Numbered from the stretch's first letter, positions 23,199 to 35,993 are shown. The stretch: 64,000 bases of DNA from Ampelocalamus luodianensis (GCA_036346255.1 CM070618.1:60709655-60773654); one strand, 5' to 3'. Made by a program: numbers and translations. The notes: generated by a model not told the origin, from the letters alone.

Positions 23199-26100
23199 TG
23201 TAACAGCCCTAACTTAGGGTTTGTATTTCAAATGTAAAATTTTGAGGAGAAATAAAAACTTTTGTTGTCTCTTCAAATCATTTGAAAGTTTCTACATTTT
23301 TCCCTAGCAATTTCCAATTTTCTAGAATTAAACTCTTGTGTTTGGAAATTGTTGTCATCAAATTATTAGCCTTCAAACTTGTGATCATCCTCTGAAATTA
23401 TTTTTCCTATCATCTTGATCATCCTATCTACCTCCCTGAATTATCTCACAATTTTTAGATTTTATTTGCTATTTCAAATGGCCAAGTCAAACTAGTTGAG
23501 AATCTGGTCAAACCCTAGGTCAGCATGCTTGTGAATTTTCTGCAGAACTTGTTAGTGCATAAAAGTTCTGGAAAATTTATGCAATGTTGTTCTCTGTCTC
23601 GAGTAGCTACCATAAAAATTTCGGAATTTTTGGAGCTCGGATCTATCTCTAAAATTCCCCAAACTCTCTCACTTTCTAACTCAAATCGAAAGCACTCCTC
23701 TCGCCCGAACTCAACTCAAAGCTCGAGTCCGACTCGCACCACTTGGCTCGGCCGCACCGCCAGCTGCACCGCGCGAAGTCCAATCGACCGTGACCGTCCG
23801 ATGCAAATCGAACGATCCACGCCGCGCGCGTGAACCGACCGTCCGAATGCATACATCTATCTCGACCGCCCATTCAAATCCAACGGCCGATACATTCTCG
23901 ATCGAGTCTAAGTATCGCTTCGCGCGCTTGTCCCGCCGCCGACATATGGGTCCCACCTGCCGTTCTTCTTCCTCGCGACTCGCGCCTCACGGAGCTCGCC
24001 GGCGATCGCGCATGCGTGCCACGCAGCCTGCCGCCGCCACGCCGGGACGTGTGCGCCTCCGGGATCGCCAAGTCCATCTACCTCCTAGTGTCGCCCATTC
24101 CTTCTCGCACCATTCTACGCCCTCTCCGCCCATTTCTTAGCTTCGCCGAGAAAAACCCAGCGGCGCGCCTGCAGTTAACGCCGCCTTTGAGCTCCGCGAT
24201 CGCACCACCGTGATCCACGCTGACGCCGCTCCATTTTGCCCATCCTGGTTCTTGGCGTCTAGTGAATCACCAGGTGGTATCGCTCGCCTCGCGCTCCGGC
24301 GCTCTGATCCGTGAGCTCGTTTATGCTTCGTGAGTCTCAAGCCTCGCCGTTGATCTCACTTGATCGCAATGCTTCTCGATGCTCACGGTGGGCTCGTTCC
24401 GTCTTTGATGCATTGTGGAGGGTGTGCGACTTCTTCTTCTCCGAGCCCTGATTTCGCCGCGGTGATTCCACCGCCTCGGACATCTTCTTCGTCGGCATTG
24501 TCCGGGCGATCCTTCTGGCCGAGGCGATTCCGTGGCGCACCTTCCGGTCTTCTCGGCTCGCAGCGTCTTCTCCGCGAGTACCGCACCTTCTTCTCCGCCT
24601 CCGCCGCCGTGAGCCCATCTCCGTCGACCATCGGGCTCGCGCCACCGCCACCGAAGTTCGTGAGATCTTTGCAAACCTTAAGGTACCACTCACTCGCCGT
24701 AAACCTCCGTTAGCAAGTTCGATTCTGCGCCGCCGCGCCCGTCCTCGTCGCGCGCGGTGAGCGCGGTGGAGTTAGTTTAGCGCTAATCTTGTTTAGCCTG
24801 AGTCTCTGACTTGTGGGCCCTCTTTGTTTAATCGCGTTTAGAAATCCTTTAATCCAGCCCGTTATGTTTTCTCTTAGTCACTGCCATGTGGGTCCATGCC
24901 GCCGCTTAGGGTGTAGCTCGCTATACGCTTTCTCAGTCGGAAGCGATTTCTTGCGTGTATATGTTAGAAGTACACTTGATAAGCCAAGACGTATTTTTAG
25001 AATACGCCGACGCCACCTTCTGGCGTGCGATCCGTCTGGTCAAGACTTTCGGCCCGCCCGTTGTCCGGGGCTAGATAGCTGTGGGTAGAAAAAGGATTAA
25101 ATGCTTTAGTATTTCTGTAATGTGTTTTCTGTTGTGCTGTTAATTCATTTAAACTTAGAAAATTCGTAACTAATTCAATTTTCTCCAAATCACTTGAAAC
25201 CAGTTCGTTAATTTTAATTTTAAATGTAATATTTACAAAATTAGATTCAACCATGTTTCATTAGCTAGAATCGTTATTGAATAATTGGTGTATTATGTAC
25301 TTTCCAATTTAGAAAATTCATATCTCTATCAATAATTGTCCAAATCCAAAAAACCAACTCAGAAATTTTCATTTTTAGTGTGCTAATTATCAGGTTAAGT
25401 TTTAGATACTGTTCCTGTTCATGAAAATTTGTTAAGCAATTAACTAGTGTTTTGATGTGTTTTTAGCTTAGAAAATTCATGGAAAATTCTTAATAACCTA
25501 AAATGATTTGTTCTTTGTTTCTAAAATTTTGTTATATCATGCTTAGGTTGCTGTGTGAGTTTTAGTATGTTTGTTTGTTGTTGCATGTTTGAGTTTTGTC
25601 GGTGTTATTCGTTCTTATTCGCTGTTTTGTTCAATCGTTAGGATTCGATATTTGCGGCAACCCTGAGAACGACCCTCCGCAACAAATTGAGCAACAGCAT
25701 CCAGGCAAGCAGTTTGATCATAATAATCCCAGTATTTTAAAGTCTAATACTTTGTTTCAACTGTATGTATGCATCGCTTAATTTGTGTTAAATTGGTTAG
25801 TTAATCCTTTAGATGCATAATATGTAGGCAAATGATTATCCTCTACTACCTGAGCCTAGGTTATTTGCTGTGATTAGAGGTCGCTGGATGATCTCTTGTC
25901 ACTTAGTAGATCCGGGTCAACTTGCTTAGACATGCTTAGCTATCGGTAGAATTGGGCGGTTATCGACTTAGTCGGTAACCTTGATCACACAAAATTTACT
26001 ATAACTTTATGTTTTAGCATTTCCGCTATGTTTAATTGCAAAATTAAAAATGAAAACAAAAATGATTTAGACTTGGGCACAATGGTAAGACTGTGTGATC

Positions 26101-27284
26101 TGTTGGGTGTGGTTGAAAGGTGCCCGAGCCGCTTAAGGACCGAGTTACTTGCGCCACCGTACTGAGCATTTTGCGTGCTAACCACACTAGAGTATATGGG
26201 ACCTCTCTTGACCTAGTACTTTGGCGTGTATTGGCTCCGGGTCGCAGGAGGTCGCAGGAGGGATGGAGGTGGGAGCATGGTAGTTGTCCGAAAAGCTTTA
26301 TCCTGAGTGGGTAGTTGTCTTTCGGCTTTACCATGTAGCGCATGGATTTCTATCCATACGAGCGCTCGTAGTTAATACACAATATTGGAAAAGTCTCGTG
26401 AGGACTTAGTCAGTCTTGCATACCTTCGAAGTGTGCTTGGCTTAAAGGCGGTCAAGTGTGGGTACATTGGTACACCCCCGCAGGTTAAAACTATTCGAAT
26501 AGCCTCGCCCCAGGTTATGGACACACTCGGATACGCCCGTAAGAACTAGACTACAACATTTAAATTAAAACTTGATGGGTGGTACGAACTGATTCGTGCT
26601 ATTGTTGGGGTGACTATTGGGGTAGTCACTTCTAGGTTGTTTATCTTTCGCTTTTGTTATTAATATCCTTATCGTTATTTCAATCTTATAAATGAATTGT
26701 AAACTTGCCTTTAAAACAGTATTACCTTATTGCAAATGAAAATTGGCTTTATGCAAATGAAACATATGGCCTCCACCAAATAAGCTCGCATGTAGCATAT
26801 GAATAGGTCCGCTAGTTCACACGCTGGTCTTTCTGTACAAAGACAATCTTTGTACTCATGTGCTTTGCTTAATGTTTTGTTGCAGAGGAAGAAGGTGAGC
26901 CCCAAGGGCCTCACTACGTGAGTCAGGTTGCCGCTTCGTGGACGACTAGACTTGGCGGTCCTGGCCGATGCCTTGTGGGTTGGAGGCACGATTGACTTTG
27001 TTTATAGCCATCTTATGGCACTTTTTGCTTCTGCTGTTCTTGTTTATTTGTGTATCTTGGCCTCATCGGCCTTTGTCCGTAATAACTCTACTATTTGTTT
27101 ATCTTCCGCTTGGTAGTGTAGTGTTTGGACTCTATGTTTGGAATGGAGTTGATGTCTAATTTTGTACCGAGGTGTGTATCTTGCTCGAAGTATACATATC
27201 TCGAGGATCAGCTTATTTGATTTGTGCTGCTAGGACCAGGTGGTTGGTTAAGCATTACAAGCCAAATAAACTGGGGTCCTCACA
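23199..27284 (+). repeat. 3' LTR, family E (4086 bp)
   Basis: Matches the 5' LTR throughout. Differences are mostly 1-3 nt indels at CTG/CAG/CCG. It ends GGTCCTCACA, followed by the TSD. Confidence 0.92.
26458..26517 (+). repeat. Conserved triple-palindrome LTR module, copy 3
   Basis: Same module as at 17632, with CTATTCGAATAG at 26491-26502. The CTGCAG core here reads CCGCAGG, one of the CTG-site differences between sister LTRs. Confidence 0.8.
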
Positions 27285-27289
27285 TGTGC
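27285..27289 (+). repeat. Target site duplication TGTGC (right) of family E element
   Basis: Matches 14366-14370. Confidence 0.9.
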
Positions 27290-28434
27290 ATTGATCCTAT
27301 TGGAATTCGCTACAAGAGGTTCAAGACTTACTCGACTTTAAAACAACAAAGTGCATATCGATGCAAAGTAGATAGCACAAAAATTTCAGCAAATCCAAGA
27401 TATAGAATACGAACCATCATAAACATTTTCCATAAAACCATTACCATCTAAATTGACATACATCTAATATCATAATTACTTGAACCGAGTACTTATGCAT
27501 GAAGAATGAGCAGACAAAATGTTGTATAAAATCGCCAAGAACATGATGAGTTGATGATATCACACCATACTAATCAAACATATGGAGACAAAAGGATAAG
27601 AAGCGTGCCTGCTTAGCAAGGAGTTCAAGATCTCATAGCGTAACACGCAAATAGGTGAAGATGTAAGTGTATATAAACCGACTTACCAATCTCAATGCAG
27701 ATCTTGATTGCATTAGATCATTATGGATTTGTTGGACCGAGTCTTTCTCCATGCGTATCTTGACTCTCAATCCCAAAGATTGAAACTACCAAATACATAC
27801 ATACATGCAGCTCTTGACTCTCAATCCCAACATTCCTAAATAACTTGACATACATACATGCAGATCTTGACTCAATCCTAGCATCATGACTGCATTAGCT
27901 GGACTGAGTATCACTACACCAGTGAGCATCATTTGCACACTAAGACGCAAATACATATGTCCAAGTTGAATCAGAAATTGTTAAGCACTACAACAAGTGA
28001 TTCTTTAACTTCAAAGGTAAGTTATAGACCATGTTCACATGTGCATGAAAATAAATCAAACGATAAATGACAAGAGCTCATTCTAATAATAGAACATTAA
28101 CACTAGGGACTCCAAAGCATCATCACACCATGCATTCACGTAATGTAACATTAACACGGGGACTCCATAGCAAAGATCACACTATGACTTCTCGCCCAAG
28201 CGTAAAGAGTTATAGAAAGTATTTCACAAGAGAAGTAATCGAATATTAAGGAAGTTCCAAAACCAATTGACATTAACACTAGGAGTAGAAGAGCACATCT
28301 TACTGAGCATTTCCATGAAGCATGAAGCAATAAAGCTAATTAACTAGTAGTCAAACCCTTCAAGATGTAAAGAATAAACTTTTAGACTGCATTTCATTAA
28401 CTTGACAAGGAAACATAAGGACTAGGAATAGATC
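27290..28434. other. Spacer between two Harbinger-like ORFs
   Basis: AT-rich, with no supportable gene. It contains a few short degenerate duplications, such as CATACATACATGCAG (about 27799 and 27850) and ACATTAACAC blocks (28093 and 28147). After removing the family E insertion it joins the fragment at 14214-14370, so it is probably the intergenic region of the old DNA transposon. Confidence 0.5.
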
Positions 28435-28969
28435 TTACTGAGCGCTGCCAAGTAATCTCTCTCTCATAGTCTTAAGTGCCTTCACATGCTCATTCTTCAT
28501 TTCATCAGTCATCCCAATTGTATCTTGCATAATCAACGCTCTATACGTTTTCATCATTTCAGACTCTCTCAAGATTTTTGGCCTCCTTGTTATCCTTTGC
28601 TGCAAGGGCTAAGAGCTTTGCTGATTCAAGCTTCTCGGTGGAGAGACGTTGTTGCAATTCTAGCATCCCGCTACGATTGTTTTTTGCTTCGGCCTGAGCA
28701 GCTATATACTTGTCGAGCACTTCCATATCTGCTATAGCGGCCTTTACTTTCCTTTGCCATTACGTTCGACCTTGGCTGCTTTTGTTCCCTTTGGGCGGGG
28801 AATATCTTTGATATCTATAGGGGTCGACGTATGCTCACCTGCCTCCCTTGCTTCCGACATCTTTCTCTTCTTCATTTTCTCAAGCCACTCATTGTATGTC
28901 TGCCACTTGGGCTGGTCTCGGATAGCCTTCCAACAATCATCGGACTACCCACTAGCATAAATGTTGAAG

Positions 28970-28974
28970 GCCTT
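28970..28974 (+). repeat. Target site duplication GCCTT (left) of solo LTR
   Basis: Repeated at 33091-33095 on the other side of the solo LTR. Confidence 0.88.
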
Positions 28975-31900
28975 TGTGAGGACCCCAGTTTATTTGGCTT
29001 GTAATGCTTAACCAACCACCTGGTCCTAGCATCACAAATCAAATAAACTGATCCTCGAGATATGTATACTTCCCAGAAAGCAAGATACGCACCCTCGGTA
29101 CAAAATTAGACATCAACTCCATTCAAAACATAGAGTCCAAACATTACACTACAAACGGAAGATAAACAAATAGTAACAATATTACAGACATAGGCCGACA
29201 GGCCACAAGATACACAAATAGACAAGAACGGCAGCGGAAGCAAAAGTGCCATAAGATGGCTATAAACAAAGCCAATCAGCGTGCCTTCAACCCACAAGGC
29301 ATCTGACCGGACCGCCAAGACTAGCCGTCCAAGAAGCGGCAACACAACTCACAGAAGTGAGGACCCTGAGGCTCACCTTCTTCCTCTGCAACAAAAACAT
29401 TAAGCAAAGCACCTGAGTACAAAGATTGTCTTTGTACCCGCAAGACTGACGTGTGAACTAACAGACCTGTTCATATGCTACATGCAGGCTTATTTGGTGG
29501 AGGCCATATGTTTCATTTGCATAAAGCCAACTTTCATTTGCAATAATATAATACAGTTTTAAAGGCAAGTTTGCAATTCATTTATAAGATTGAAATAGCA
29601 GTAAAGGATAATAATAGCAAAGAGCAAAGATAAAACAACCTAAAAGTGACTATCCCAATAGTCACCACCACAATAGCACGAATCCCGATTCGTACTCACC
29701 CAAAGAAGTTTTAATTTAAATGTTGTAGTCTAACTCTTGGAAGACCTTGCAAGCGTGTCCATAACCTAGACGAGGCTATTCGAATAGTTTGAACCTGCAG
29801 GTGTACCAATGTACCCACACTTCAGATCGCCTTTAAGCCAAAGCACACTTCCAAGGTATGCCGCACTAAGTCCTACGAGACTTTTCCAATATTGTGTATT
29901 AACTACGAGCGCTCGTATGGATAGAAATCCATACGCTTACATGGTAAAGCCGAAAGACAACTACCCACTCAGATAAAGCTTTTGGACAACTACCATGCTC
30001 CCACCTCCATCCCTCCCGCGACCTCCTGCGACCGGAGCCAATACACGCCAAAGTACTAGGTCAAGAGAGGTCCCATATACTCTAGTGTGGTTAGCACGCA
30101 AAATGCTTGGTTCTGTAACAAGATGTTCGGTCCTTGTTGACTCGGGCACCATTCCAGTCACACCCAACAGATCACACCAATCATACCAAGTGCCCAAGTC
30201 TAAATCATTTTGGTTTTCATTTTAGTTTTGCAATTAAACATAGCAAAAATGTCAAACATAAAGTTATAGTAGATTTTGTGTGATCAAGGTTACCGACTAA
30301 AGTCGATAATCGCTCAGCTTCTACCGATACTAAGCATGTCTAAGCAAATGAAATCGATCTACTAAGTGACAAGAAATCATCCAATGATCTCTAATCACAA
30401 GAAATAACCTAGGCTCGTAGTAGAGATCAATATTTGTCTACAGGATATGCAACTACTTGATTTAACTAATCCATTTTAACACAAATTAAGCAATGCATAC
30501 ATACAAATTGAAACAAAATATTAGACTTTAAAATACTCGATAAATATGATCAAACTGCTTGCTCGGATGCTGTTGCTCAATATGTCATGGAGGATCGTCC
30601 TCGTGGTTGCCGCAAATATCGAAGCCTAACGATCGAACATAACAAAGAAATAAGAACGAATAACACCGACAAAACTCAAACATACAACAACACCAAAACA
30701 AGCCAAAACTCACACAGCAACCTAAGCAAGATATAACAAAATTTTAGAAACAGAGAACAAATTATTTTAAGTTATTAATAATTTTCTATGTATTTTCTAA
30801 GCTAAAACACAACATGCCACTAGTTAATTACTTAACAAATTTTCATGAACAGAAACAGTGTGTAAAACCTATCCTAATAGTTAGTATACTGAAAATAAAA
30901 TTTTACAGAATTGGGTTTACTGTATTTGGACAATTATTGAAAGAGATATGCATTTTCTAATTTGGAGATTACGATTTACAACATTAAATTAATTAACAGA
31001 TTTTTGCTACAGATACAAGGTTGAAACTCATTTTAGTAAATAGTACATTTAAAATGAAAATTAACAGACTCGTTTCATGCAGTTTGGATAAAATTGAATT
31101 AGTTATGCATTTTACAAGTTTAATTGATTTAACAGTGCAACAGAAAAGCATTTCAGAAATACTAAAGCACTTAATACTTCTTCTACCGACGCACGGCTAG
31201 CCCTACCATCGACATGGGGCCCGCGCGAAAAACGCTGACCAGAGCGGATGCCGCATAAGGTGACGCTGGCGTATTCTAAGAATACGCCTTTGACATATCA
31301 AAGTGTACTTCTAACATATACTCACAGAGAAATACGCTGCCGGCAGAGAAAACGCATTAATAACACTACACAACCCCAATCGACATTCCGCCCACATGAC
31401 AGAGACACAAAGTGAAATGCAACGGTTGGATTAAACGATTTCTAAACGTGATTAACGCAAGGGCCCACAAGCCGGAGATACAAACTAAAAGACGATTAGA
31501 GCTTAAGAAGGATTAGACCTTAGCTACCGGCTGCTCGACGGAGTTCCCACACGCGCCGCTGGCGGCGAGGTGGGGATCCGAGAATGGCCGAGGCTCGAGC
31601 TCGGATGGCACGCACGGGTGCACCGCACTCCACGAACTTGATGCCGATGACGCGGAGCCCAATGGTCGCGGAGATGGGCCCACGACGGCGGAGGCGAGAA
31701 GAAGCTACGCTCTCGCAGAAGGCGCTACATGAACGGCGGCTTTCGGAAGTTGCGCCACGATCGCCTCGACCCGGAGCAATAAGCACAAGACAAAGTCGAA
31801 GAAGAAGGTCCGAGGCGGCCGGAATTGCCACGGCGCGAACACCGTGCGCGAGGAAGAAACACCCGCACGACTTCCACGATGCACGAAAGATGTAAACGAG

Positions 31901-33090
31901 CCCACCGTTAGACTCGTGAGGAGGATTGCGATCACGAGGGACCAAGTGACGAGGTTAGAGACTCACCGAGAACTAGCAAGCTCGCGGGACCGCCAGAATC
32001 GAGGCGGAGACGACGATACGCTTCGTGATCCATCGACGCCAAGGACCCGGTTGGGCAAAATGGAGGCGGCGCCGAGCGTGGATCACGGCGGTGTGGTTAT
32101 GGATCAAGGGCGGCGCTAACACGCGGCGCTACCTTCGCCTCTTCGACGGCCGAAACAGAAGCGCGAGAAAGTGAGATAGCGAAGGAAACAATGAATGAGT
32201 GAGTGCGGTGAGGTTATAAAGCTCGCGATGCTCCACGGGCGAACACGAGGGCAAATAGGTGGCGCGACGAGGTACGTGGCACACATGCGTGATCGCCGCG
32301 CGCCCGGTGAGACGCGGAGAGGACGAGGACGGTCGACAAGTGGGGTCCACCACCGCTGACTCACAAAGCGGTGCGAACCGGTGGTTTGATTTGATCAGAA
32401 CGCGTCGACCGCTGGATCCGAATTGGACTACCGAGATCGGTATGCATTCGACAGTCGGTTCGCAAGACGCGACGTGGATCGCTCGATTTGCATCGGACGG
32501 TCGCGATCAATTGACTCGGCGGTGCGATTAGTTGACGCGACCGAACCAAGTGTGCGAGTCGGACTCGAGCCCGAGTTGTTTCGGGCAGGAACAATGATTT
32601 TTAGAATTTGATTTAAAAGACAGAGAAGGTTTGGGAATTTTTAGAGATAGCTCCAGGGCTCCAAAATTTCGAAATTTTTATGGTAGCTACTAGGGACAGA
32701 GGACAACCTTGTATAATTTTTCCAGAACTTTTTATGCACTGCATTGTTCTAGAGAAAATTCACAAGCTGCTGTACAGGAGTTTGACCAGATTTCAAACAG
32801 AGTTGACTTGGCCATATGAAATAGCAAACAAAATCTAAAAATTGTGAAATAATTCAGGAGGTATATAGGATGATCAAGATGGTAGGAAAAATAATTTCAG
32901 AGGATGATCACAAGTGTGAAAGCTAAGAACTGCGACAACAATCTCCATTCACAAGAATTTAATTCTAGAAAATTGAAATTGCTAGGGAAAATTTGGAAAA
33001 CTTCCAAATGATTTGAAGAGGCAACAAAAGTTTTTATTCCTCCTCAAAATTTTACATTGGAAATACAAACCCTAAGTTAGGGCTGTTACA
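28975..33090 (-). mobile_element. Solo LTR of family E (4116 bp, minus strand)
   Basis: On the plus strand it starts TGTGAGGACC and ends GGGCTGTTACA, the mirror image of the family E LTR. It is flanked by a 5-bp TSD with no internal domain, the signature of LTR-LTR recombination. It differs from the full-length element's LTRs by many substitutions across the GC-rich block (31200-32560), so it is older. It interrupts the ORF1 exon. Confidence 0.9.
29755..29818 (-). repeat. Conserved triple-palindrome LTR module, copy 4
   Basis: CTATTCGAATAG at 29776-29787, ACCTGCAGGT at 29793-29802 (a shorter palindrome than CCCTGCAGGG, still symmetric), and TGTGGGTAC on the minus strand at the right end. Confidence 0.82.
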
Positions 33091-33095
33091 GCCTT
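33091..33095 (+). repeat. Target site duplication GCCTT (right) of solo LTR
   Basis: Matches 28970-28974. Confidence 0.88.
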
Positions 33096-33523
33096 GTTCC
33101 AAGAGCATTGAAACTGGTATACTAGCCTGTTAAGACTATGCCAACGATCCTTGGCTTGCTTCGCTAGTCTTCTCCTATTTTTTGGAGTGGTGTTGTTGTA
33201 GACACTAGTAACATCTCCCCAATATCGATCATTCTTCTTGTTATTCCCATTGATTGGATCATTTGAGTTATTTAACCAAGAGCTCATCTACATTGTGATC
33301 AAAGAAGATTAGCTGCTGTGGACATTCTGAAGATCTCAAAAAGTTACTCGGAGAGTCACACATATTACCATTTAACACATATAAGTACATAAGAAACTTA
33401 CCAATCTTAAGTCCTCCTCTTTTGTCTATGCAATACGCTTGTTAGTCCTAATTTCTCTATCGTCGTCGCCACTTTCAACATTGATGGGTGGCTGGGATTG
33501 TAAACCGGATGGTGCAAGTGGAG

Positions 33524-33600
33524 TGTTGCCATGAATGAAGCCGATGGAATCCCTTTGGCAGCCGATGGCCGTGTTGCCATGAATGAAGCATAGTGCGAAG
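33524..33600. repeat. 48-bp partial direct duplication near ORF1 exon 1
   Basis: GTGTTGCCATGAATGAAG occurs at about 33524 and again 48 bp later at 33572, with CCGATGG repeated in between. It lies in the 5' coding or leader region of the Harbinger ORF1. Confidence 0.6.
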
Positions 33601-34640
33601 GACCGCCAATGAAATTAATTTTTTTTTGACATGGCCGATTGATTAGGGACCTGATGTGGAAGGGGGAAACTCAATGGATTATACAAATAGCTTAGGAAAC
33701 CACCTGGCGGATGAGGATCCTCCCCCCTGAAAAAGAAGGAAAAAACAATACATATATCTTGTGAGAAATGGATAAGTTGATAGTTGGCATAGACAGGACT
33801 ACCCAAAGTGCAATTCTATTCTTATAAACCATACAATAGTATTTACAGTACTTGAGCAACTACAGAACTTTGGCTTTTCTTATCAGCTTGTACTTACTTT
33901 CTAGTATGAATTGTGCTATTGCCTGTACTTATATGAAAGAAAAATGAGATCCTTTGGTGCCATGGTCAGGTGAAAAGGATCAACTAATCAATTCAACGTT
34001 TACAGTATTAAGCCATGTTAACTTAAGTCCACACTATATTTTCTGCATTTGTTTGCAGGATTTACACCCCTACCAAACATTTGAGATAAATGATATATCC
34101 AATGCCAAAAGGAATGCTTTTCTCTTGCAAACCAATTCCATAAGCTACACATCTAACGTAATGCAACATGTAGATTAATTGTAGCAAGTGAAACTTCATG
34201 TGCAACTGGTTTAGAAACCTTTATTGTAAGGTAGAAACATAGAAAAATGTTACCTAACATATATTTGGCTGAGTTATTATATTCTTAAGTTCAGTTACTA
34301 AATTCTCTCTCAAAAAGGAACTTCGACAATTGAATGTTTTATTGTCCTTTGTCCATACTGAATGAAGTTTACTCATTGCATCCTAAGTATTATGGAGGTG
34401 ACTACAATAGAATGCTGCATAAACTTTGTTCTATTCTACAGCAGATTGAAGATGTTTGTCTCTATAAATATAGGAAGTACAAATTCTTGGACGAATCTTT
34501 GCAAATTGGCAATGTTTGATGTCATGGTTTTGGTCATGCAAATAACAACTTTGATGTGTATCTTCGTAGAACCCATAGCACTAGTATTACAGATGTCAGA
34601 ACTCATAAGATAACGAATGCCCTGTTTATCTTCAAAACCG
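33600..34640. other. AT-rich region with no recognised gene
   Basis: Short ORFs only, none with recognisable motifs. It may hold the end of the Harbinger-like element and unannotated intergenic DNA. I could not find a convincing TIR. Confidence 0.5.
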
Positions 34641-34723
34641 AATTTGTGAACTAACTTTGTTCTAGCAAAGGGAAGTAATAAGAACCGAATTTGTGAACAA
34701 CCAATCTCTTCATAATGTACATA

Positions 34724-35506
34724 TCAGGATTTTGGGAAGAACAAACAATACCAGTGTTGTGGATCTGAGGTTGGCGATGAGAACTCAACCGCCGCACCCT
34801 GACTTGCGTACTTCTCCGTGGGGACTGCTTGAGGTGAGGAGGCGGCGGGGCTACCAGTGTATGCGCCGCCCCACCAAACGGCGGTGCTGGAGCGGGGGGA
34901 GGCGACTGCATGCTCCACAGATATGCTTACTTCAGCTCCCCGTGGCGGCGGTGGCGGCACACCCACCCCGTGTGGATCTATGAGGCATCTTCCCGGTTTA
35001 GCAAATGTGACCACCAGCTGCGCTCTGTGGGAGGTGATGGGGACGCCTGGGATTGGACGAGGCACGCGTGGTGGAGAAGACGGGTGTGGAGAAGAAGTCG
35101 ATCCCCATTTCCTCTTGCGTGCGGGGGCAGGGCGTGGAGGAAAAATCGCGCACGCCGGGTGCAGGCGTGGAGAAGAAATCGCGAGCGCGAAGGCGTGGAG
35201 AAGAAATCGCAGGCGTGGAGAAGATTGCGCGCGAGGAGGCCAGGAGTGGTGAAGAAATTGCGTGCGAGGAGGGGCAGGCGGCAGGGAAAATTGCGCGCCA
35301 AGGGAGGTTGGGAGCACTGGATCAAGCTGGGGGCAAAAAACGCATACAACGGGGAAAAGGGTGTCGATAGCATCCGGATTTTTGGAACGAAGCCGTCGAT
35401 TGCATGATAGACAACCTTTCTCTCTTCCTCTATTCTCTTTCCTCCATCTCATTAAAAATTCTAGATGACATCTCTTATAAACAGCTGATGATGGACTATT
35501 GTACAT
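34724..35506 (-). CDS. GC-rich 260-aa ORF with repeats, doubtful protein
   Basis: The longest open frame outside the elements in this stretch. It is rich in Pro, Arg, Ser and Leu. Its middle part is a translation of a minisatellite (35080-35310), giving repeated RFLLHA/FFST-type peptides. The C-terminal 100 residues (PPPPPRGAEVSISVEHAVAS and beyond) are more normal in composition but match no family I recognise. No signal peptide or catalytic motif. It could be a gene fragment or a chance ORF in GC-rich DNA; other frames are also open. Confidence 0.2.
   Translation of the reverse strand: MYNSPSSAVYKRCHLEFLMRWRKENRGREKGCLSCNRRLRSKNPDAIDTLFPVVCVFCPQLDPVLPTSLGAQFSLPPAPPRTQFLHHSWPPRAQSSPRLRFLLHAFALAISSPRLHPACAIFPPRPAPARKRKWGSTSSPHPSSPPRVPRPIPGVPITSHRAQLVVTFAKPGRCLIDPHGVGVPPPPPRGAEVSISVEHAVASPRSSTAVWWGGAYTGSPAASSPQAVPTEKYASQGAAVEFSSPTSDPQHWYCLFFPKS
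35080..35310 (+). repeat. Minisatellite built on GGCGTGGAGAAGAAATCGCG
   Basis: About eight degenerate units, each with GTGGAGAAGAAATCGCG or GAAATTGCG(T/C)GCGAGGA. Unit spacing varies from about 20 to 30 bp. It keeps several frames open on both strands. Confidence 0.7.
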
Positions 35507-35802
35507 GCCCAGGGGGCATAAATGCAGGAGGCCAGCCAGTCTTCAGTTTTCCCTTCCATTCCATGCATGTCCTCCTTGCTTGGCATACTAGGGGAACCGT
35601 CCATCAGGCATCCGTGGCCCAGTGGGGGCAACCGTCCATCTGGTCTCGCCTGATGCAACGCATGCAAAATTGCAAACCCATCAACCCTCTCACGCATTAT
35701 GCAACCTCATCACAAGCACGTATCTCCAAGCAAAAAGATACTAGGAGGAGTAAAATGGCGCTAGTAGGAGACATCTATTGTGCGGCAACGTTGCATACGG
35801 TG

Positions 35803-35811
35803 ATTGTGTTA
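35803..35811 (+). repeat. 9-bp TSD ATTGTGTTA (left) of Pack-MULE
   Basis: Perfectly repeated at 37429-37437. Nine bases is the hallmark of Mutator-like elements. Confidence 0.92.
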
Positions 35812-35993
35812 GGGATTTTTGATCGTTTGCGTCACCTTTAAATCGCTTTCTATTATTTGCATATATCTTGGACTACGTTGATTAAGAACCCCGTTTTGAA
35901 TTTGTACATTAATCTTTTGCCGTTTCTTTATTTTTCATTTACTTTAGCCATTTATGTCCACGCGAAAAGACGATTATGCCCTCCAGAAGTTCC
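35812..35993 (+). repeat. Left TIR of the Pack-MULE
   Basis: 182 bp, inverted match to 37247-37428 with scattered mismatches. Confidence 0.9.

Larger units (their letters stand above)
14371..27284 (+). mobile_element. Complete Ty3/gypsy chromovirus element, family E (12.9 kb)
   Basis: Two LTRs of about 4.09 kb (TGTAACAGCC...GGTCCTCACA), a tRNA-iMet primer site, gag-pol on the plus strand ending with a chromodomain-like tail, a polypurine tract and a perfect 5-bp TSD. The domain order PR-RT-RH-INT and the tail place it in the plant chromoviruses, Tekay/Del-like. In the first 350 bp of the two LTRs I find one substitution and one 1-nt indel, so the insertion is recent. It landed in the Harbinger-like unit. 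The coding region is broken as assembled, but see the note on indels at CTG/CAG sites. Confidence 0.92.
28435..33570 (-). pseudogene. PIF/Harbinger ORF1-type Myb/SANT protein, split by a solo LTR
   Basis: Exon 1 (minus, 33402 to about 33570) ends in RTNKRIA, an in-frame TAG where tryptophan is expected, then TKEEDLRL. A GT-AG intron (33288-33401) leads to exon 2 at 33287: SSWLNNSNDPINGNNKKNDR, VYNNTTPKNRRR, AKDRWHSLNRLVYQFQCSWNK. The frame is cut by the solo LTR, and after removing one copy of the TSD it resumes as KAFNIYASG, TAG, SDDCWKAIRDQPKWQTYNEW, EKMKKRKM, then a lysine-rich coiled region with ADMEVLDKYIAAQAEAKN, ending at 28435. This Myb/SANT-like plus NAM-associated C-terminal layout is typical of Harbinger ORF1, which assists the transposase in DNA binding and nuclear import. 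Two nonsense codons and the insertion make it dead. Confidence 0.72.

Noticed and set aside
27989..28002. CACTACAACAAGTG as a possible CACTA transposon terminus
   Set aside because: No matching inverted terminus, no 3-bp TSD and no subterminal repeats nearby.
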